From contig NZ_JAQZAO010000011.1 in the NCBI RefSeq assembly GCF_028737315.1, forward strand, positions 1 through 64,000: DNA of 64,000 bases, read 5' to 3'. A model generated the notes under the pieces. The model ran no database searches, had not been told where the DNA came from, and saw only the letters and a list, made by a program, of their open reading frames with translations. A program made the position numbers and the translations under genes. This stretch comes from Actinomycetospora lemnae. Lineage in GTDB: Bacteria; Actinomycetota; Actinomycetes; Mycobacteriales; Pseudonocardiaceae. Positions 1-7,684 of this stretch are shown one piece after another; position 1 is the first letter of the stretch; every line of letters begins with the position of its first letter.

Positions 1-37
1 GGTGGGGCGTCCCGGTGGGGCGAGGTGGGGCGGGTGG

Positions 38-92
38 AGCGAACGCGCCGTTCGCTGCTTCTACGCGCGCAAGAGTCCCGTTCGTCCCCGCG
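38..92 (+). repeat. Dispersed palindromic repeat, copy A
   Basis: Core palindrome AGCGAACGCGCCGTTCGCT at 38-56 (7-bp stem, 5-nt loop), followed by GCTTCTACGCGCGC and a less conserved tail ending CCCCGCG. The same core plus GCTTCTA recurs at 162, 24820, 48958 and, inverted, at 39331 and 49080. All copies lie between genes. Confidence 0.85.
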
Positions 93-161
93 GTGGGGCG
101 AGGTGGGGCGTCCCGGTTGGGCGAGGTGGGGCGGCCCGGTGGGGCGAGGTGGGGCGGGTGG

Positions 162-212
162 AGCGAACGCGCCGTTCGCTGCTTCTACGCGCGCAAGAGT
201 CCCGTTCGTCCC
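162..212 (+). repeat. Dispersed palindromic repeat, copy B
   Basis: Identical to copy A over its core and tail and lies in the same G-rich array, so the pair probably arose by tandem duplication of a 124-bp unit. Confidence 0.85.
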
Positions 213-298
213 CGCGGTGGGGCGAGGTGGGGCGGCCCGGTGGGGCGAGGTAGGGCGGCCCGGTGGGGCGAGGTGGGGGCGACGTGGGGCGCGCCGGA

Positions 299-358
299 GA
301 TCAAGAGCGCGCTGTGCACCTCGCGAGGCCGGTGGAGGTGCACCGCGTGCTCGTGATC
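299..358. repeat. 60-bp imperfect palindrome
   Basis: Two 24-bp arms (299-322 and 335-358) match as inverted repeats at 21 of 24 positions around a 12-nt loop. The inner nine bases GTGCACCTC / GAGGTGCAC and outer five GATCA / TGATC are perfect. It sits between the G-rich array and the terminator at 399. No gene overlaps it. It may be a hairpin terminator for the unseen gene to the left or another mobile-type palindrome; only one copy is seen here. Confidence 0.75.
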
Positions 359-398
359 ACCACAGCCGGGCGCGCGCGGACGCCTCCGGCGCGAACGA

Positions 399-434
399 CG
401 ACGCGCCGCCGACCCGGAGGTCGGCGGCGCGTCG
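399..434 (-). terminator. Intrinsic-type terminator of the DUF3040 gene
   Basis: A perfect 16-bp stem (399-414 with 419-434) closes a 4-nt loop, 22 bp beyond the stop of the leftward DUF3040 gene. It lacks a U-tract, as is usual for high-GC actinobacterial terminators. Confidence 0.75.
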
Positions 435-455
435 GGCACGTCGGTGGGACGGGAG

Positions 456-851
456 CTACTCCTGCTCGAAGCGGCGGCGGAAGCGCTCCTCCATGCGGGA
501 GGTGAAGCGGCTGCGATCCTTCTCCGAGGCGCCGGCGGCGGGGGCCTCGCCCTCGGCGGCGGCCTCCTTCTTGCGGGCGCCGAACGAGGTGATCGCGAGG
601 ACGGCGCCGCCGAACATCGCGAGGAAGCCGACCACGCTGACGGCGATGCCGATCGTGGACGAGCTGAAGACGACCCCGAGCACCAGCATCACGACGCCGA
701 TCACGAAGAGCGCGACGCCCTGGATGCGCCGGCGACGCGACGGGCGTCGGAGCTTGCCTCCCCGAACCGTGGACGCGAACTTCGGGTCCTCGTCGTAGAG
801 AGCGCGCTCGATCTGCTCGAGCAGACGCTGCTCGTGCTCGGAGAGCGGCAT
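456..851 (-). CDS. DUF3040 small membrane protein
   Basis: Function unknown. The 131-residue product opens with LSEHEQRLLEQIERAL, typical of the DUF3040 family, then a basic stretch (about residues 30-43) and two hydrophobic helices (about 45-64 and 68-90), and ends in a charged cytoplasmic tail. The ATG is preceded by GGAGGAG at good spacing. From recalled gene order this corresponds to Rv2169c, which follows mraZ/mraW in mycobacteria, placing the window beside the cell-wall/division cluster. A -10-like TATCTT lies at 870-875 on the same strand and a strong terminator follows. The family call is secure; no biochemical role can be inferred. Confidence 0.88.
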   Translation of the reverse strand: MPLSEHEQRLLEQIERALYDEDPKFASTVRGGKLRRPSRRRRIQGVALFVIGVVMLVLGVVFSSSTIGIAVSVVGFLAMFGGAVLAITSFGARKKEAAAEGEAPAAGASEKDRSRFTSRMEERFRRRFEQE

Positions 852-869
852 GATTCTCCTCCGGCACTG

Positions 870-875
870 AAGATA
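870..875 (-). promoter_or_regulatory. Putative -10 box of the DUF3040 gene
   Basis: TATCTT on the minus strand lies about 18 nt upstream of the ATG at 851, leaving a short leader that contains the GGAGGAG ribosome site. No clear -35 element is seen. Confidence 0.35.
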
Positions 876-983
876 ACTTGCCCGACCCGTAGGGGTCCGG
901 CGGGCATCGTCCTGATGACCTGTGCACCATCGTACGAGTCCGCCGTCGTCCCCACTACCCGGACCGGCGTGTTGCCGTCTCGA

Positions 984-2231
984 TCATCCGTTCGGCTCCC
1001 GCGCCGATCCCGCTCGGCACGCGTCCGAATGCTGTCGGTGACGACGACGAGCGGGGTCCCCGGCCTCGGACGGTGATCGAGCTCGCTGCGGGTCGGGGTC
1101 GCCCAGCAGGCTCGCCGGCCGGACCGCCGCGACGCCGAAGCGGGAACGCGCCTGGTCAGCGGCGCGCTCCGCGTCCGACCACCCGTGCTCGGGCTCGCCG
1201 AGGACGATCTGCTCGGGCGCGCGGTCGGCGTCCACCAGCCCTTCGCCGCGCACGCCGAGCAGCCGGACCGGCGGGACGTCCCCCAGCGCGTCGTGGAGCT
1301 CGACGGCGACGGCGTGGAGATCGCGGGCGAGATCGGTCGGCGCCGGGAGGGTCCGCGCGCGTGTGATCGTCGTGAAGTCGTCGAAGCGGACCTTGAGCGC
1401 GACCGTCCGCGCGCGCACCCCGCGGCGGCGCAACATCCGCGCCGTGCGGTCGGCGAGGCGCAACAGTTCGCGCCGGCGCAGGGCCGGGTCGACGAGGTCG
1501 CGGTCGAACGTCTCCTCGGCGCCGGCGGACTTCTCGCGGCCGTGCGGGTCGACGCGGCGCTCGTCGACGCCGTGCGCGAGCGCGAGCAGGTGCGCGGCGT
1601 GCGCCTCCCCCACCGCGCGCCGCAGTGTCGACGGGCCGGCCGCCGCGACGTCGGCGACGGTGCTGATGCCGTGGCGGCCCAGCACCTCCTCGGTCTTCGC
1701 GCCGACGCCCCACAGCGCCCCGACGGGCAGCGGGTCGAGGAAGGCGCGGACGCCGTCGGCCGGGACGAGGTGCACGCCGTCGGGCTTCGCGACCCGCGAC
1801 GCGAGCTTGGCGACGAACATCGTCGAGGCGACGCCGACCGAGCACGTGATGCCCTGCGACGCCGCCACCTCCTCGCGGATCGACGCCGCGACCCCGAGCG
1901 GGGTGGTGCCGAGCCGGCGCAGCGCGCCGGAGACGTCGAGGAACGCCTCGTCGAGGCTCAGCGGCTGGACCAGCGGCGTCACCGACCGGAACACGGCCAT
2001 GACCGCGCGGGAGACCTCGGCGTAGGTGGTGAAGTCCGGGCGCAGGAAAACCGCCTGCGGGCACAGGCGGTGCGCGCGGGCCGACGGCATGGCCGAGCGC
2101 ACGCCGAACGCCCGCGCCTCGTAGCTGGCCGAGAGCACCACGCCGCGCTCCGGCCCGCCCCCGACGATCACCGGGCGTCCGCGCAGCTCGGGGCGCGAGC
2201 GGATCTCCACCGCCGCGTAGAAGGCGTCCAT
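984..2231 (-). CDS. dinB: DNA polymerase IV (Y-family translesion polymerase)
   Basis: Error-prone lesion-bypass polymerase. DAFYAAVE at the N-terminus and SLDEAFLD (about residues 92-99) carry palm catalytic motifs; the CSVGVASTMFVAKLAS segment and the helix-hairpin-helix region near LWGVGAKTEEVLGRHG follow, then a little-finger domain. The only usable ATG (2231) falls after the conserved VLHVD, whose Asp corresponds to catalytic Asp8 of E. coli DinB. That sequence is present in frame just upstream (2232-2246), but no ATG, GTG or TTG precedes it within at least 150 bp. The true start is therefore probably a rare codon (CTG at 2243 or ACG near 2284) or there is a sequence error. The gene follows a methyltransferase gene on the same strand. 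Confidence 0.9.
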   Translation of the reverse strand: MDAFYAAVEIRSRPELRGRPVIVGGGPERGVVLSASYEARAFGVRSAMPSARAHRLCPQAVFLRPDFTTYAEVSRAVMAVFRSVTPLVQPLSLDEAFLDVSGALRRLGTTPLGVAASIREEVAASQGITCSVGVASTMFVAKLASRVAKPDGVHLVPADGVRAFLDPLPVGALWGVGAKTEEVLGRHGISTVADVAAAGPSTLRRAVGEAHAAHLLALAHGVDERRVDPHGREKSAGAEETFDRDLVDPALRRRELLRLADRTARMLRRRGVRARTVALKVRFDDFTTITRARTLPAPTDLARDLHAVAVELHDALGDVPPVRLLGVRGEGLVDADRAPEQIVLGEPEHGWSDAERAADQARSRFGVAAVRPASLLGDPDPQRARSPSEAGDPARRRHRQHSDACRAGSAREPNG

Positions 2232-2296
2232 GTCGACGTGCAGGACGCCGCAGCCGGCGTCCGACCCCGCGGGTCGAGGCGTCGTGCGGGAGGCGC

Positions 2297-3046
2297 TCAG
2301 CCCGGCCGCCGGGCGAGGACGTGCAGGCGCGAGGCCATGTCGCGCAGCGGCGGGGTGCCGGCGGCGATGTCCTCGAGCTCGGCGAGCGGGTCGGACGACG
2401 CGCCGCCGGGCTCCAGGACGCCGTCGGGCACGAGGTCGGCGAGCACCCGGTGGCCCTGCACCCGCTCGACCGTGAGCTGCCCCCCGGCCTCGACCAGCGT
2501 GCGGATCTCCTCGACGTCCATGCGCCGGCGCAGCGGGTCGCCCTCGCCCCAGCGCCCGTGCGGGTCGACGAGCACCTGGCGCGCCTCGGTCAGCCGGCCG
2601 GCGACGACGCGCGAGAGCACCGCGGCGAACCGGCCCGCGACCAGCAGCGACACCGCCCCACCCGGAGCCGCCGCGCCCGCCATCGCCCGGCAGGCCTCGG
2701 CGGGGTCGTCCACGTACTCGAGCAGGCCGTGGCCGAGCACGAGGTCGGCCTCGGTGTCGACGGCGTCGGCGAGCGCGTCGACGTCACCCTGGATCGCCCG
2801 CACCCCGGCGTCCACGCCAGCCTCGCGCGCGCGACTGTGCAGCACGGCCAGGGCGTTGGCGCTCGAGTCGACGACGGTGACCTCGCAGCCCTCGGCGGCC
2901 AGGGGCACCGCCCAGGTGCCGCTCCCCCCGCCGACGTCGAGCACGCGGGGCGCCGCGCCGCCTCGGCGGGAGCGGGCGGCGGCCAGCTCGACCCGCAGCG
3001 TGCGCGCGACGACGTCGACCGGGGCGAACGACGCGGCTCGGGTCAC
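2297..3046 (-). CDS. Class I SAM-dependent methyltransferase
   Basis: Predicted soluble methyltransferase of about 249 residues; substrate unknown. Motif I (VLDVGGGSGTWAVPLAAEG) binds S-adenosylmethionine and is followed by VTVVDSSANAL at the acidic end of strand 2 and an LVLGHGLLEYV motif IV region, as in SmtA/UbiE-like enzymes. The reading frame is open much further upstream, but similarity begins at the GTG chosen here (VTRAASFAPVDVVARTL). The gene lies 65 bp before dinB on the same strand and is divergent from the parA-like gene, so it may be cotranscribed with dinB. No target-recognition domain is visible. Confidence 0.82.
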   Translation of the reverse strand: MTRAASFAPVDVVARTLRVELAAARSRRGGAAPRVLDVGGGSGTWAVPLAAEGCEVTVVDSSANALAVLHSRAREAGVDAGVRAIQGDVDALADAVDTEADLVLGHGLLEYVDDPAEACRAMAGAAAPGGAVSLLVAGRFAAVLSRVVAGRLTEARQVLVDPHGRWGEGDPLRRRMDVEEIRTLVEAGGQLTVERVQGHRVLADLVPDGVLEPGGASSDPLAELEDIAAGTPPLRDMASRLHVLARRPG

Positions 3047-3140
3047 CGCGACACCGTAGAACGTGTGACGGGCGCGCGGGCCCACCAGTGTCGACCGTCC
3101 GGCTCCGGCAGGCTCTTCGTCCGGCCGGTAGGTTCCCCCC

Positions 3141-3980
3141 GTGCACGTCACGGCGGTGCTGAGCCTCAAGGGCGGTGTCGGCAAGACGACGGTCGTCCTC
3201 GGGCTGGCCGGGTCGGCCCTGCGCGCCGGTCTGCGGACGCTCGTCGTCGACCTCGACCCCCAGGGCAACGCGACCACCGCGCTCGAGCCCGAGGCGACCG
3301 AGACGACGATCGCGCAGGCGATGGAGCGCCCGTCGGCGGCGCTGCTGGCCTCGTCGATCGCCCCGAGCGCCTGGGGTGAGGACGTCGACGTCCTCGTCGG
3401 TTCCGAGGACATCGAGCGCCACAACCACCCCGACCCCGGCTCGCAGCGCCTCGGGCGCCTCGCCCACCTGCTCGCCGGCCTGCCGCGCGACGGCCACGAC
3501 GACACCGACCTCGGCCTCGCGGCGTACGACCTCGTGCTCATCGACTGCCCGCCCTCGCTGGGCCAGCTGACCCGCTCGGCGCTCGTCGCGGTCGACCGCG
3601 CGGTGCTCGTCACCGAGCCGACGATCTTCGCGGTGTCCGGCGTCCAGCGGGCCTTCGAGGCCGTCCAGGCCGAGCGGGAGCACAACCCGGACCTCCAGCC
3701 GCTGGGCGTGCTGGTGAACAAGTACCGCTCGCGCTCCTCGGAGCACGAGTTCCGGGTCGCCGAGCTGCGTGAGCTCTTCGGCCCGCTCGTGCTCTCCGGC
3801 GTGCTGCCCGACCGCAGCGCGATCCAGCAGGCCCAGGGCGCCGGGGTGCCGATCCAGCGCTGGGACACCCCGGGCGCCCGGGAGATCGCGAGCCAGTTCG
3901 ACTCCCTCCTCGGCCGCATCGTCCGGTCGCGCTCCGGCCGCTCGCACCGCGCCCGGGCGCGCCAGGCCCCCGACACCTGA
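3141..3980 (+). CDS. ParA/Soj-family ATPase without a ParB partner
   Basis: Deviant Walker A motif LKGGVGKTT near the N-terminus (with the signature Lys before GG), VVDLDPQGNAT (Walker A') and LVLIDCPPSLG (Walker B) identify a ParA/MinD-type ATPase of 279 residues. Such ATPases dimerise on DNA or membranes to position cargo. No parB gene or parS-like palindrome is visible nearby, so this is an orphan ParA rather than the chromosome-partition pair. It starts at a GTG and is convergent with the HEPN gene (13-bp gap). Its role in this repair-rich neighbourhood is unknown. Confidence 0.87.
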   Translation: MHVTAVLSLKGGVGKTTVVLGLAGSALRAGLRTLVVDLDPQGNATTALEPEATETTIAQAMERPSAALLASSIAPSAWGEDVDVLVGSEDIERHNHPDPGSQRLGRLAHLLAGLPRDGHDDTDLGLAAYDLVLIDCPPSLGQLTRSALVAVDRAVLVTEPTIFAVSGVQRAFEAVQAEREHNPDLQPLGVLVNKYRSRSSEHEFRVAELRELFGPLVLSGVLPDRSAIQQAQGAGVPIQRWDTPGAREIASQFDSLLGRIVRSRSGRSHRARARQAPDT

Positions 3981-3993
3981 GGGCACGCCGCCG

Positions 3994-4524
3994 TCAGCGG
4001 TTCCGGCCCGCCACCGTGCGGGTGACGAGGGCGAGGAACAGGTCCGCCTGGCGCACCATGTCGTCGGCGTCGCGCTGGGACACGCGTCCTCGGACACCCG
4101 CCTCGATCGCGGAGCGCGTGGCCGAGTGGGCCGCGAAGAACGCCGCCCACTCGCCGTACTCCGGCGCGACGGACGCGAGCAGCGTCCAGGCGTCGGTGGG
4201 CCGGGAGGACCGCTTCGCCCGGGCCCGGAGCGCGAGCACCGCCGCGGCCGCCCGCAGTGCGCCGAGGTGCGCGGAGCGGAACCGCTCGGCCGGGTCGTCC
4301 TCGGCCTGCGCGGCCCGCAGCTCGTCCCGGGCGGCCCCGAGCAGCTGCACCACGGTGCGCGAGGGCGGCGGCGACGGTGGCGCGGCCGGGTTCGCCGACC
4401 GGGTCGTCGTGCCGCGCACGGTGGAGCGCGCCGGAACCTCGCGCGCGCCCTGGCATGGCACGGGCGGGTCGGTGTCGGCGGGCGTGGTGTCGAACAGTCC
4501 GGGCATGGCGAGGGCGCTGGTCAC
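3994..4524 (-). CDS. SAV_6107-family HEPN-domain protein
   Basis: About 176 residues. The C-terminal two-thirds form an all-helical domain with RFRSAHLGALRAAAAVLALR, DAWTLLASVAPEYGEWAAFF and DADDMVRQADLFLALV, matching my recollection of the SAV_6107 HEPN family. The N-terminal 50 residues are Pro/Thr-rich and probably disordered. GTG at 4524 is chosen because GGAGGA lies 6 nt upstream; an internal ATG at 4506 is possible. It follows the DUF6504 gene by 53 bp, so the two probably share the SOS-boxed promoter. Many HEPN proteins are RNases, but no firm Rx4-6H catalytic motif can be pointed to, so activity is uncertain. Confidence 0.78.
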   Translation of the reverse strand: MTSALAMPGLFDTTPADTDPPVPCQGAREVPARSTVRGTTTRSANPAAPPSPPPSRTVVQLLGAARDELRAAQAEDDPAERFRSAHLGALRAAAAVLALRARAKRSSRPTDAWTLLASVAPEYGEWAAFFAAHSATRSAIEAGVRGRVSQRDADDMVRQADLFLALVTRTVAGRNR

Positions 4525-4577
4525 GGTGGTCCTCCTCCGAGCAGGAGCGAGCAGGAGCGGGCGGGAGCGGGCAGGGG

Positions 4578-4871
4578 TCAGGCGCCGGCCCAGCGCAGGT
4601 CCCACACGCCGGGGCCGGAGCGCATGCGCAGGACGAACTCGCCGGGCGGCAGGTGCGGCTCGTCCGACCGGCGGGCGAGCACCCGCCAGCACCGGCACCG
4701 GTCGCCCCCGACGGGCATGGCCGACAGGAACGGCCACCGGGACTCCTCGATCCAGCGCTCCTGCACCTCGGTGACCAGGTAGTGGCTGTCGCGCCGGTTG
4801 GGCCGGCGATGGAACTCGACGGGGTCGCCGTCCGCGCAGCGGACCTGGACCGGCGAGGGACTGCGAACCAC
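4578..4871 (-). CDS. DUF6504 family protein
   Basis: A basic protein of about 97 residues without signal or membrane segment. VQVRCADGDPVEFHRRPNR and VTEVQERWIEESRWPF resemble the DUF6504 pattern, a small beta-rich domain that in my recollection often accompanies SAV_6107 HEPN and error-prone polymerase genes. GTG 4871 is favoured by GGAGG 7-8 nt upstream; GTG 4937 would add 22 residues rich in Ser/Gly/Arg. A perfect LexA box lies 129 bp upstream, so DNA-damage induction is likely. A role in DNA-damage tolerance is inferred from context only. Confidence 0.72.
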   Translation of the reverse strand: MVRSPSPVQVRCADGDPVEFHRRPNRRDSHYLVTEVQERWIEESRWPFLSAMPVGGDRCRCWRVLARRSDEPHLPPGEFVLRMRSGPGVWDLRWAGA

Positions 4872-5214
4872 GATGCGTCCTCCACGGCGGCTCGTGCTCG
4901 TCGACCCGTGGCTCGGGCCGAGCGGGATGCCTGCCACCGTGGGGAGCCGGCGGCACTCCCGGACGGCGGGGCGCTTCCCCCGCCCCGCCGCCCGAGCGAT
5001 CGAACATGTGTTCGATGCGGACCAGTGAACCCGTTCGCCCCGACGCCGTCAAGTCGGCCCGACGGGCGCGCGTCACCCCGCGGCGGCGCCCTCCAGGACC
5101 TCGGCGGAGACCCCGTCACACCCCCTCCCCACGGCGGAGGGGTGGCCCCGGGGTGCGGTCGTGGTGAGATGACCAGGTGCCCCACCGCGCCTCCGCAGGC
5201 CCGGGGGCCGGGCG
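4872..5214. other. Divergent intergenic region with SOS box
   Basis: 343 bp between the leftward DUF6504 gene and the rightward acetyltransferase gene. Apart from the LexA-type palindrome at 5000-5015 I see no conserved structure; open frames across it are shadows without ribosome sites. Confidence 0.6.
5000..5015. promoter_or_regulatory. LexA-binding SOS box
   Basis: TCGAACATGTGTTCGA fits the actinobacterial/Gram-positive SOS consensus TCGAAC-N4-GTTCGA with both half-sites perfect. Its position suits control of the leftward DUF6504-HEPN pair. It is the only match I noticed in the window; dinB, further left, has none adjacent. Confidence 0.82.
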
Positions 5215-5847
5215 GTGACCGCCGCACCCGCCCGCGCCTCCGTCGTCGACCTGACCCCCGACGACCTGGCGGCCCGGCTCGACGAGGCGTTGACCGTCTA
5301 CGTGCGCGCCATGGCCTACCCGCCCGGCACCGTGCGCCAGCGCCGGCCCATGTGGGTGGAGCACTCCCGGCGTCCCGGCTGGCACGCGGTCGGCGCGATC
5401 GGCCCCGACCGCTCGCTGTGGGGCATCGCGTACGGCTACCCCGGGGCGCGCGGCCAGTGGTGGTTCGAGGAGGTCCGTCGGGGCCTGCTCGCCGCCGGTC
5501 CGCAGGGCCGTGAGCTGGCCGACGCGGTCCTCGACGACTACTTCGAGCTCACCGAGCTGCACGTGCGCCCCGACGTCCAGGGCGGCGGCATCGGCGAGGC
5601 GCTGGCCCGCCGCCTGCTCTCCCACCCCGTCGACGGCAACGTCCTGCTCTCCACCCCGGAGGCCGACGACCCCACCCGCGCCTGGTCGCTCTACCGGCGC
5701 CTCGGGTTCCGCGACGTGCTGCGCCACCACCGCTTCACCAGCGATCCGCGCCCGTTCGCGGTGCTCGGGCGCACCCTGCCCCTGGACCCGCCCGGCACGC
5801 CTCCCTCGGGAGCGGCCGACCCCACGCCCGGTCCGGGCCGCACCTGA
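5215..5847 (+). CDS. GNAT-family N-acetyltransferase (Rv2170-like)
   Basis: 210 residues. The acetyl-CoA loop VRPDVQGGGIGEALARRLL (about residues 120-138) and a following NVLLSTPEAD strand and LYRRLGF helix define the GNAT fold. The C-terminal 25 residues are Pro-rich. The locus matches Rv2170, reported as a lysine acetyltransferase acting on metabolic enzymes; the substrate here is not shown by sequence. GTG start. The lppM-like gene follows after 35 bp on the same strand. Confidence 0.85.
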   Translation: MTAAPARASVVDLTPDDLAARLDEALTVYVRAMAYPPGTVRQRRPMWVEHSRRPGWHAVGAIGPDRSLWGIAYGYPGARGQWWFEEVRRGLLAAGPQGRELADAVLDDYFELTELHVRPDVQGGGIGEALARRLLSHPVDGNVLLSTPEADDPTRAWSLYRRLGFRDVLRHHRFTSDPRPFAVLGRTLPLDPPGTPPSGAADPTPGPGRT

Positions 5848-5882
5848 CCGACGCCGTCGGGACCGCCTGGCACCATGCGCGG

Positions 5883-6626
5883 GTGCCCGACGCCGCCCCC
5901 GCCCCGACCGCGAGCCCCACCCCGAGCACGCGACCGAGCACGCGACCGGGCACCACGCCCGGCACCCGCCGCCGCGGCCTGGTCCTGCTCGCCGTGCTGC
6001 TGGCCCTGGTCGGGGTGCTGGGCACCGGCTGCGTCCGGGTCCGCGCCGGGCTGGCGGTCTCCCCCGACGACCGGGTCTCGGGCGTGGTGGACGTCGCGAC
6101 GCCGGACGGGTCGCCCGCCGGGCAGGGGCCGCCGCTGCAGGTGCCCGACGACCTCAGCGGCGACGTGTCGGTCGAGCGCTACGAGCAGGACGGCTACGTC
6201 GGCTCGCGGCTGCGCTTCGACGACCTGACGTTCGACGAGGTCACGCGCGTCCTGCCGGCGATCAGCCCGTCGACCGGCTCGGCGGTCCGGGTGCAGATGC
6301 GCCGCGCGGGCGACCGGGTGGTCGTCAACGGGCAGGTCGACCTCACCCGGGTGTCGCCGGAGAGCTCCGACGTGCAGCTCAAGATGGCGTTCCCCGGCAC
6401 CATCCGCCAGACCGACGGCACCGCCGCCCAGGGCGTGATCAGCTGGACCTTCCAGCCGGGCACCGTCACCGACGTCAACGCGGTGGTCGAGTACCCGGAC
6501 CCCGACGCGCCGTCGTGGATCCTGTGGGCGCTGCTGCTCTTCGTCGTCGTCGGGGTGGCCGTCGCGATCGTGGTGCTGCTGGCCATGTCCAGCCGCACCC
6601 ACCTGCGCACGCGCGCCCGCCGCTGA
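5883..6626 (+). CDS. lppM: LppM-family lipoprotein
   Basis: 247 residues with a Pro/Thr-rich N-terminus (about 1-33), a signal-type helix (about 36-51) ending in the lipobox-like LGTGC, a globular outer domain, and a second hydrophobic helix near the C-terminus (about 205-226) before a basic tail. This is the layout of mycobacterial LppM (Rv2171), and the position after the GNAT gene agrees. Cys in the lipobox would be lipidated. M. tuberculosis LppM affects phagosome interaction; a role in this organism is unknown. GTG start. The gene ends 36 bp before the convergent metF stop. Confidence 0.8.
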   Translation: MPDAAPAPTASPTPSTRPSTRPGTTPGTRRRGLVLLAVLLALVGVLGTGCVRVRAGLAVSPDDRVSGVVDVATPDGSPAGQGPPLQVPDDLSGDVSVERYEQDGYVGSRLRFDDLTFDEVTRVLPAISPSTGSAVRVQMRRAGDRVVVNGQVDLTRVSPESSDVQLKMAFPGTIRQTDGTAAQGVISWTFQPGTVTDVNAVVEYPDPDAPSWILWALLLFVVVGVAVAIVVLLAMSSRTHLRTRARR

Positions 6627-6662
6627 CGGTCACGAGGAGGACCGGCGGCGGGCCGCGCCGCG

Positions 6663-7553
6663 TCAGGCGCCGCCGGGCCGGGCCGCGATCCCGAGGCGCT
6701 GCACCACGTCCACGACGGCGGGCGAACGGTTCATGCTGATGTAGTGGATGTTGGTGACGCCCTCGTCGAACATCTTCTGCGAGAGCTCGACGCACAGGTC
6801 GATGCCCGCGTCCCGGTACCCGGTCTTGTCCTCGGCCAGCGGCTCGAGGCGCTCGAGCATGGCCGCCGGCAGCGGCGCGCCGGAGAAGTCCGCGCCGCGC
6901 TCCGCCGACTTCGGCGTCGTCACCGGCATGAGGCCCGGCATGATCGGGATCTCGCAGCCCGCCGCGGCGATGCGGTCACGCATCCGCAGGAACTGGTCGG
7001 CGTCGTAGAACATCTGGGTGATCGCGAACTCGGCGCCCGCCTTCACCTTCTGGATGAAGAAGCGGGTGTCGGAGTCCTCGTCGACCGACCGCGGGTGCAG
7101 GTACGGGAACGCGGCGACGCCGACGCAGAAGTCGCCGAGGCGGCGCACCATGTGCACCAGCTCCTCGGTGTAGCTCAGGCCCGCGGGGTGGGGCACCCAG
7201 TCGGCGTCCTTGTCCCCGGGCGGGTCGCCACGGATCGCGAGCACGTTGCTGATCCCGGCGGCCGCGTACGACCCGATCACCTGGCGCAGGTCCTCGAGGG
7301 ACGCGTCGACGGCCGTGAGGTGGGCCATCGCGGTGAGCGTGGTGTCGGTGGCGATCCGTCCGGTGGTGCGGACGGTGCGGTCGCGGCTGGAGCCACCGGC
7401 GCCGTAGGTGACCGACACGAAGGCCGGGTCGAGGGGCTCGAGGTCACGGATGGTGCGCCAGAGGGTCGCCTCACCCTCGTCGTCCTTGGGCGGGAAGAAC
7501 TCCGCCGAGAACGTGGGCACCCCGCGCTGGATGCGCTCCGTCACAGTAGCCAT
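6663..7553 (-). CDS. metF: Methylenetetrahydrofolate reductase
   Basis: Reduces 5,10-methylene-THF to 5-methyl-THF for methionine synthesis, using FAD. The 296-residue protein has the family N-terminus FSAEFFPPKDDEGEATLW (catalytic Glu in SAEFFPPK), FVSVTYGAGGSSRDRT, NVLAIRGDPP and AEFAITQMFYDADQF, all characteristic of a full-length bacterial MetF. The TIM-barrel is complete. It stands where M. tuberculosis has the diverged Rv2172c, and here the canonical motifs are retained. Divergent from the polyprenyl synthase gene with 131 bp between starts; no riboswitch-like structure was recognised. Confidence 0.95.
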   Translation of the reverse strand: MATVTERIQRGVPTFSAEFFPPKDDEGEATLWRTIRDLEPLDPAFVSVTYGAGGSSRDRTVRTTGRIATDTTLTAMAHLTAVDASLEDLRQVIGSYAAAGISNVLAIRGDPPGDKDADWVPHPAGLSYTEELVHMVRRLGDFCVGVAAFPYLHPRSVDEDSDTRFFIQKVKAGAEFAITQMFYDADQFLRMRDRIAAAGCEIPIMPGLMPVTTPKSAERGADFSGAPLPAAMLERLEPLAEDKTGYRDAGIDLCVELSQKMFDEGVTNIHYISMNRSPAVVDVVQRLGIAARPGGA

Positions 7554-7684
7554 CCGGCGACCCTACGGTGGCGGGGCGTCCGCACGGAGGTGCCTTGTGA
7601 CCGGGAACGCCCGATCAGCCGGTTCCGCCGTCCGCCCCTACGCTCGGTGCCGGAGGAGGCAACCGTCGGAAGGGAAGAGGGCGC

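Larger units (their letters stand above)
1..290. repeat. G-rich tandem array interleaved with palindromic repeats
   Basis: No gene is supported here. The top strand is built from imperfect units of about 22-23 bp (GGTGGGGCGAGGTGGGGCG plus GTCCC or GCCCG), broken by two near-identical copies of a palindromic element whose cores sit at 38-56 and 162-180, 124 bp apart. All six frames are open because the array lacks stops, so the ORFs are artefacts. Runs of four G spaced by 2-6 bases could form G-quadruplexes (inference). Confidence 0.85.

Noticed and set aside
1-300. CRISPR array
   Set aside because: Repeats have no regular unique spacers, are strongly G-rich on one strand, and no cas gene is present.
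25-798. Long open frames across the first 800 bp
   Set aside because: They arise from stop-free G-rich repeats and the antisense strand of the DUF3040 gene, have no ribosome sites and no family-like sequence.
3141-3980. Chromosome-partition parA with parB/parS
   Set aside because: No parB gene and no parS-like palindrome nearby; the gene neighbourhood is not oriC.
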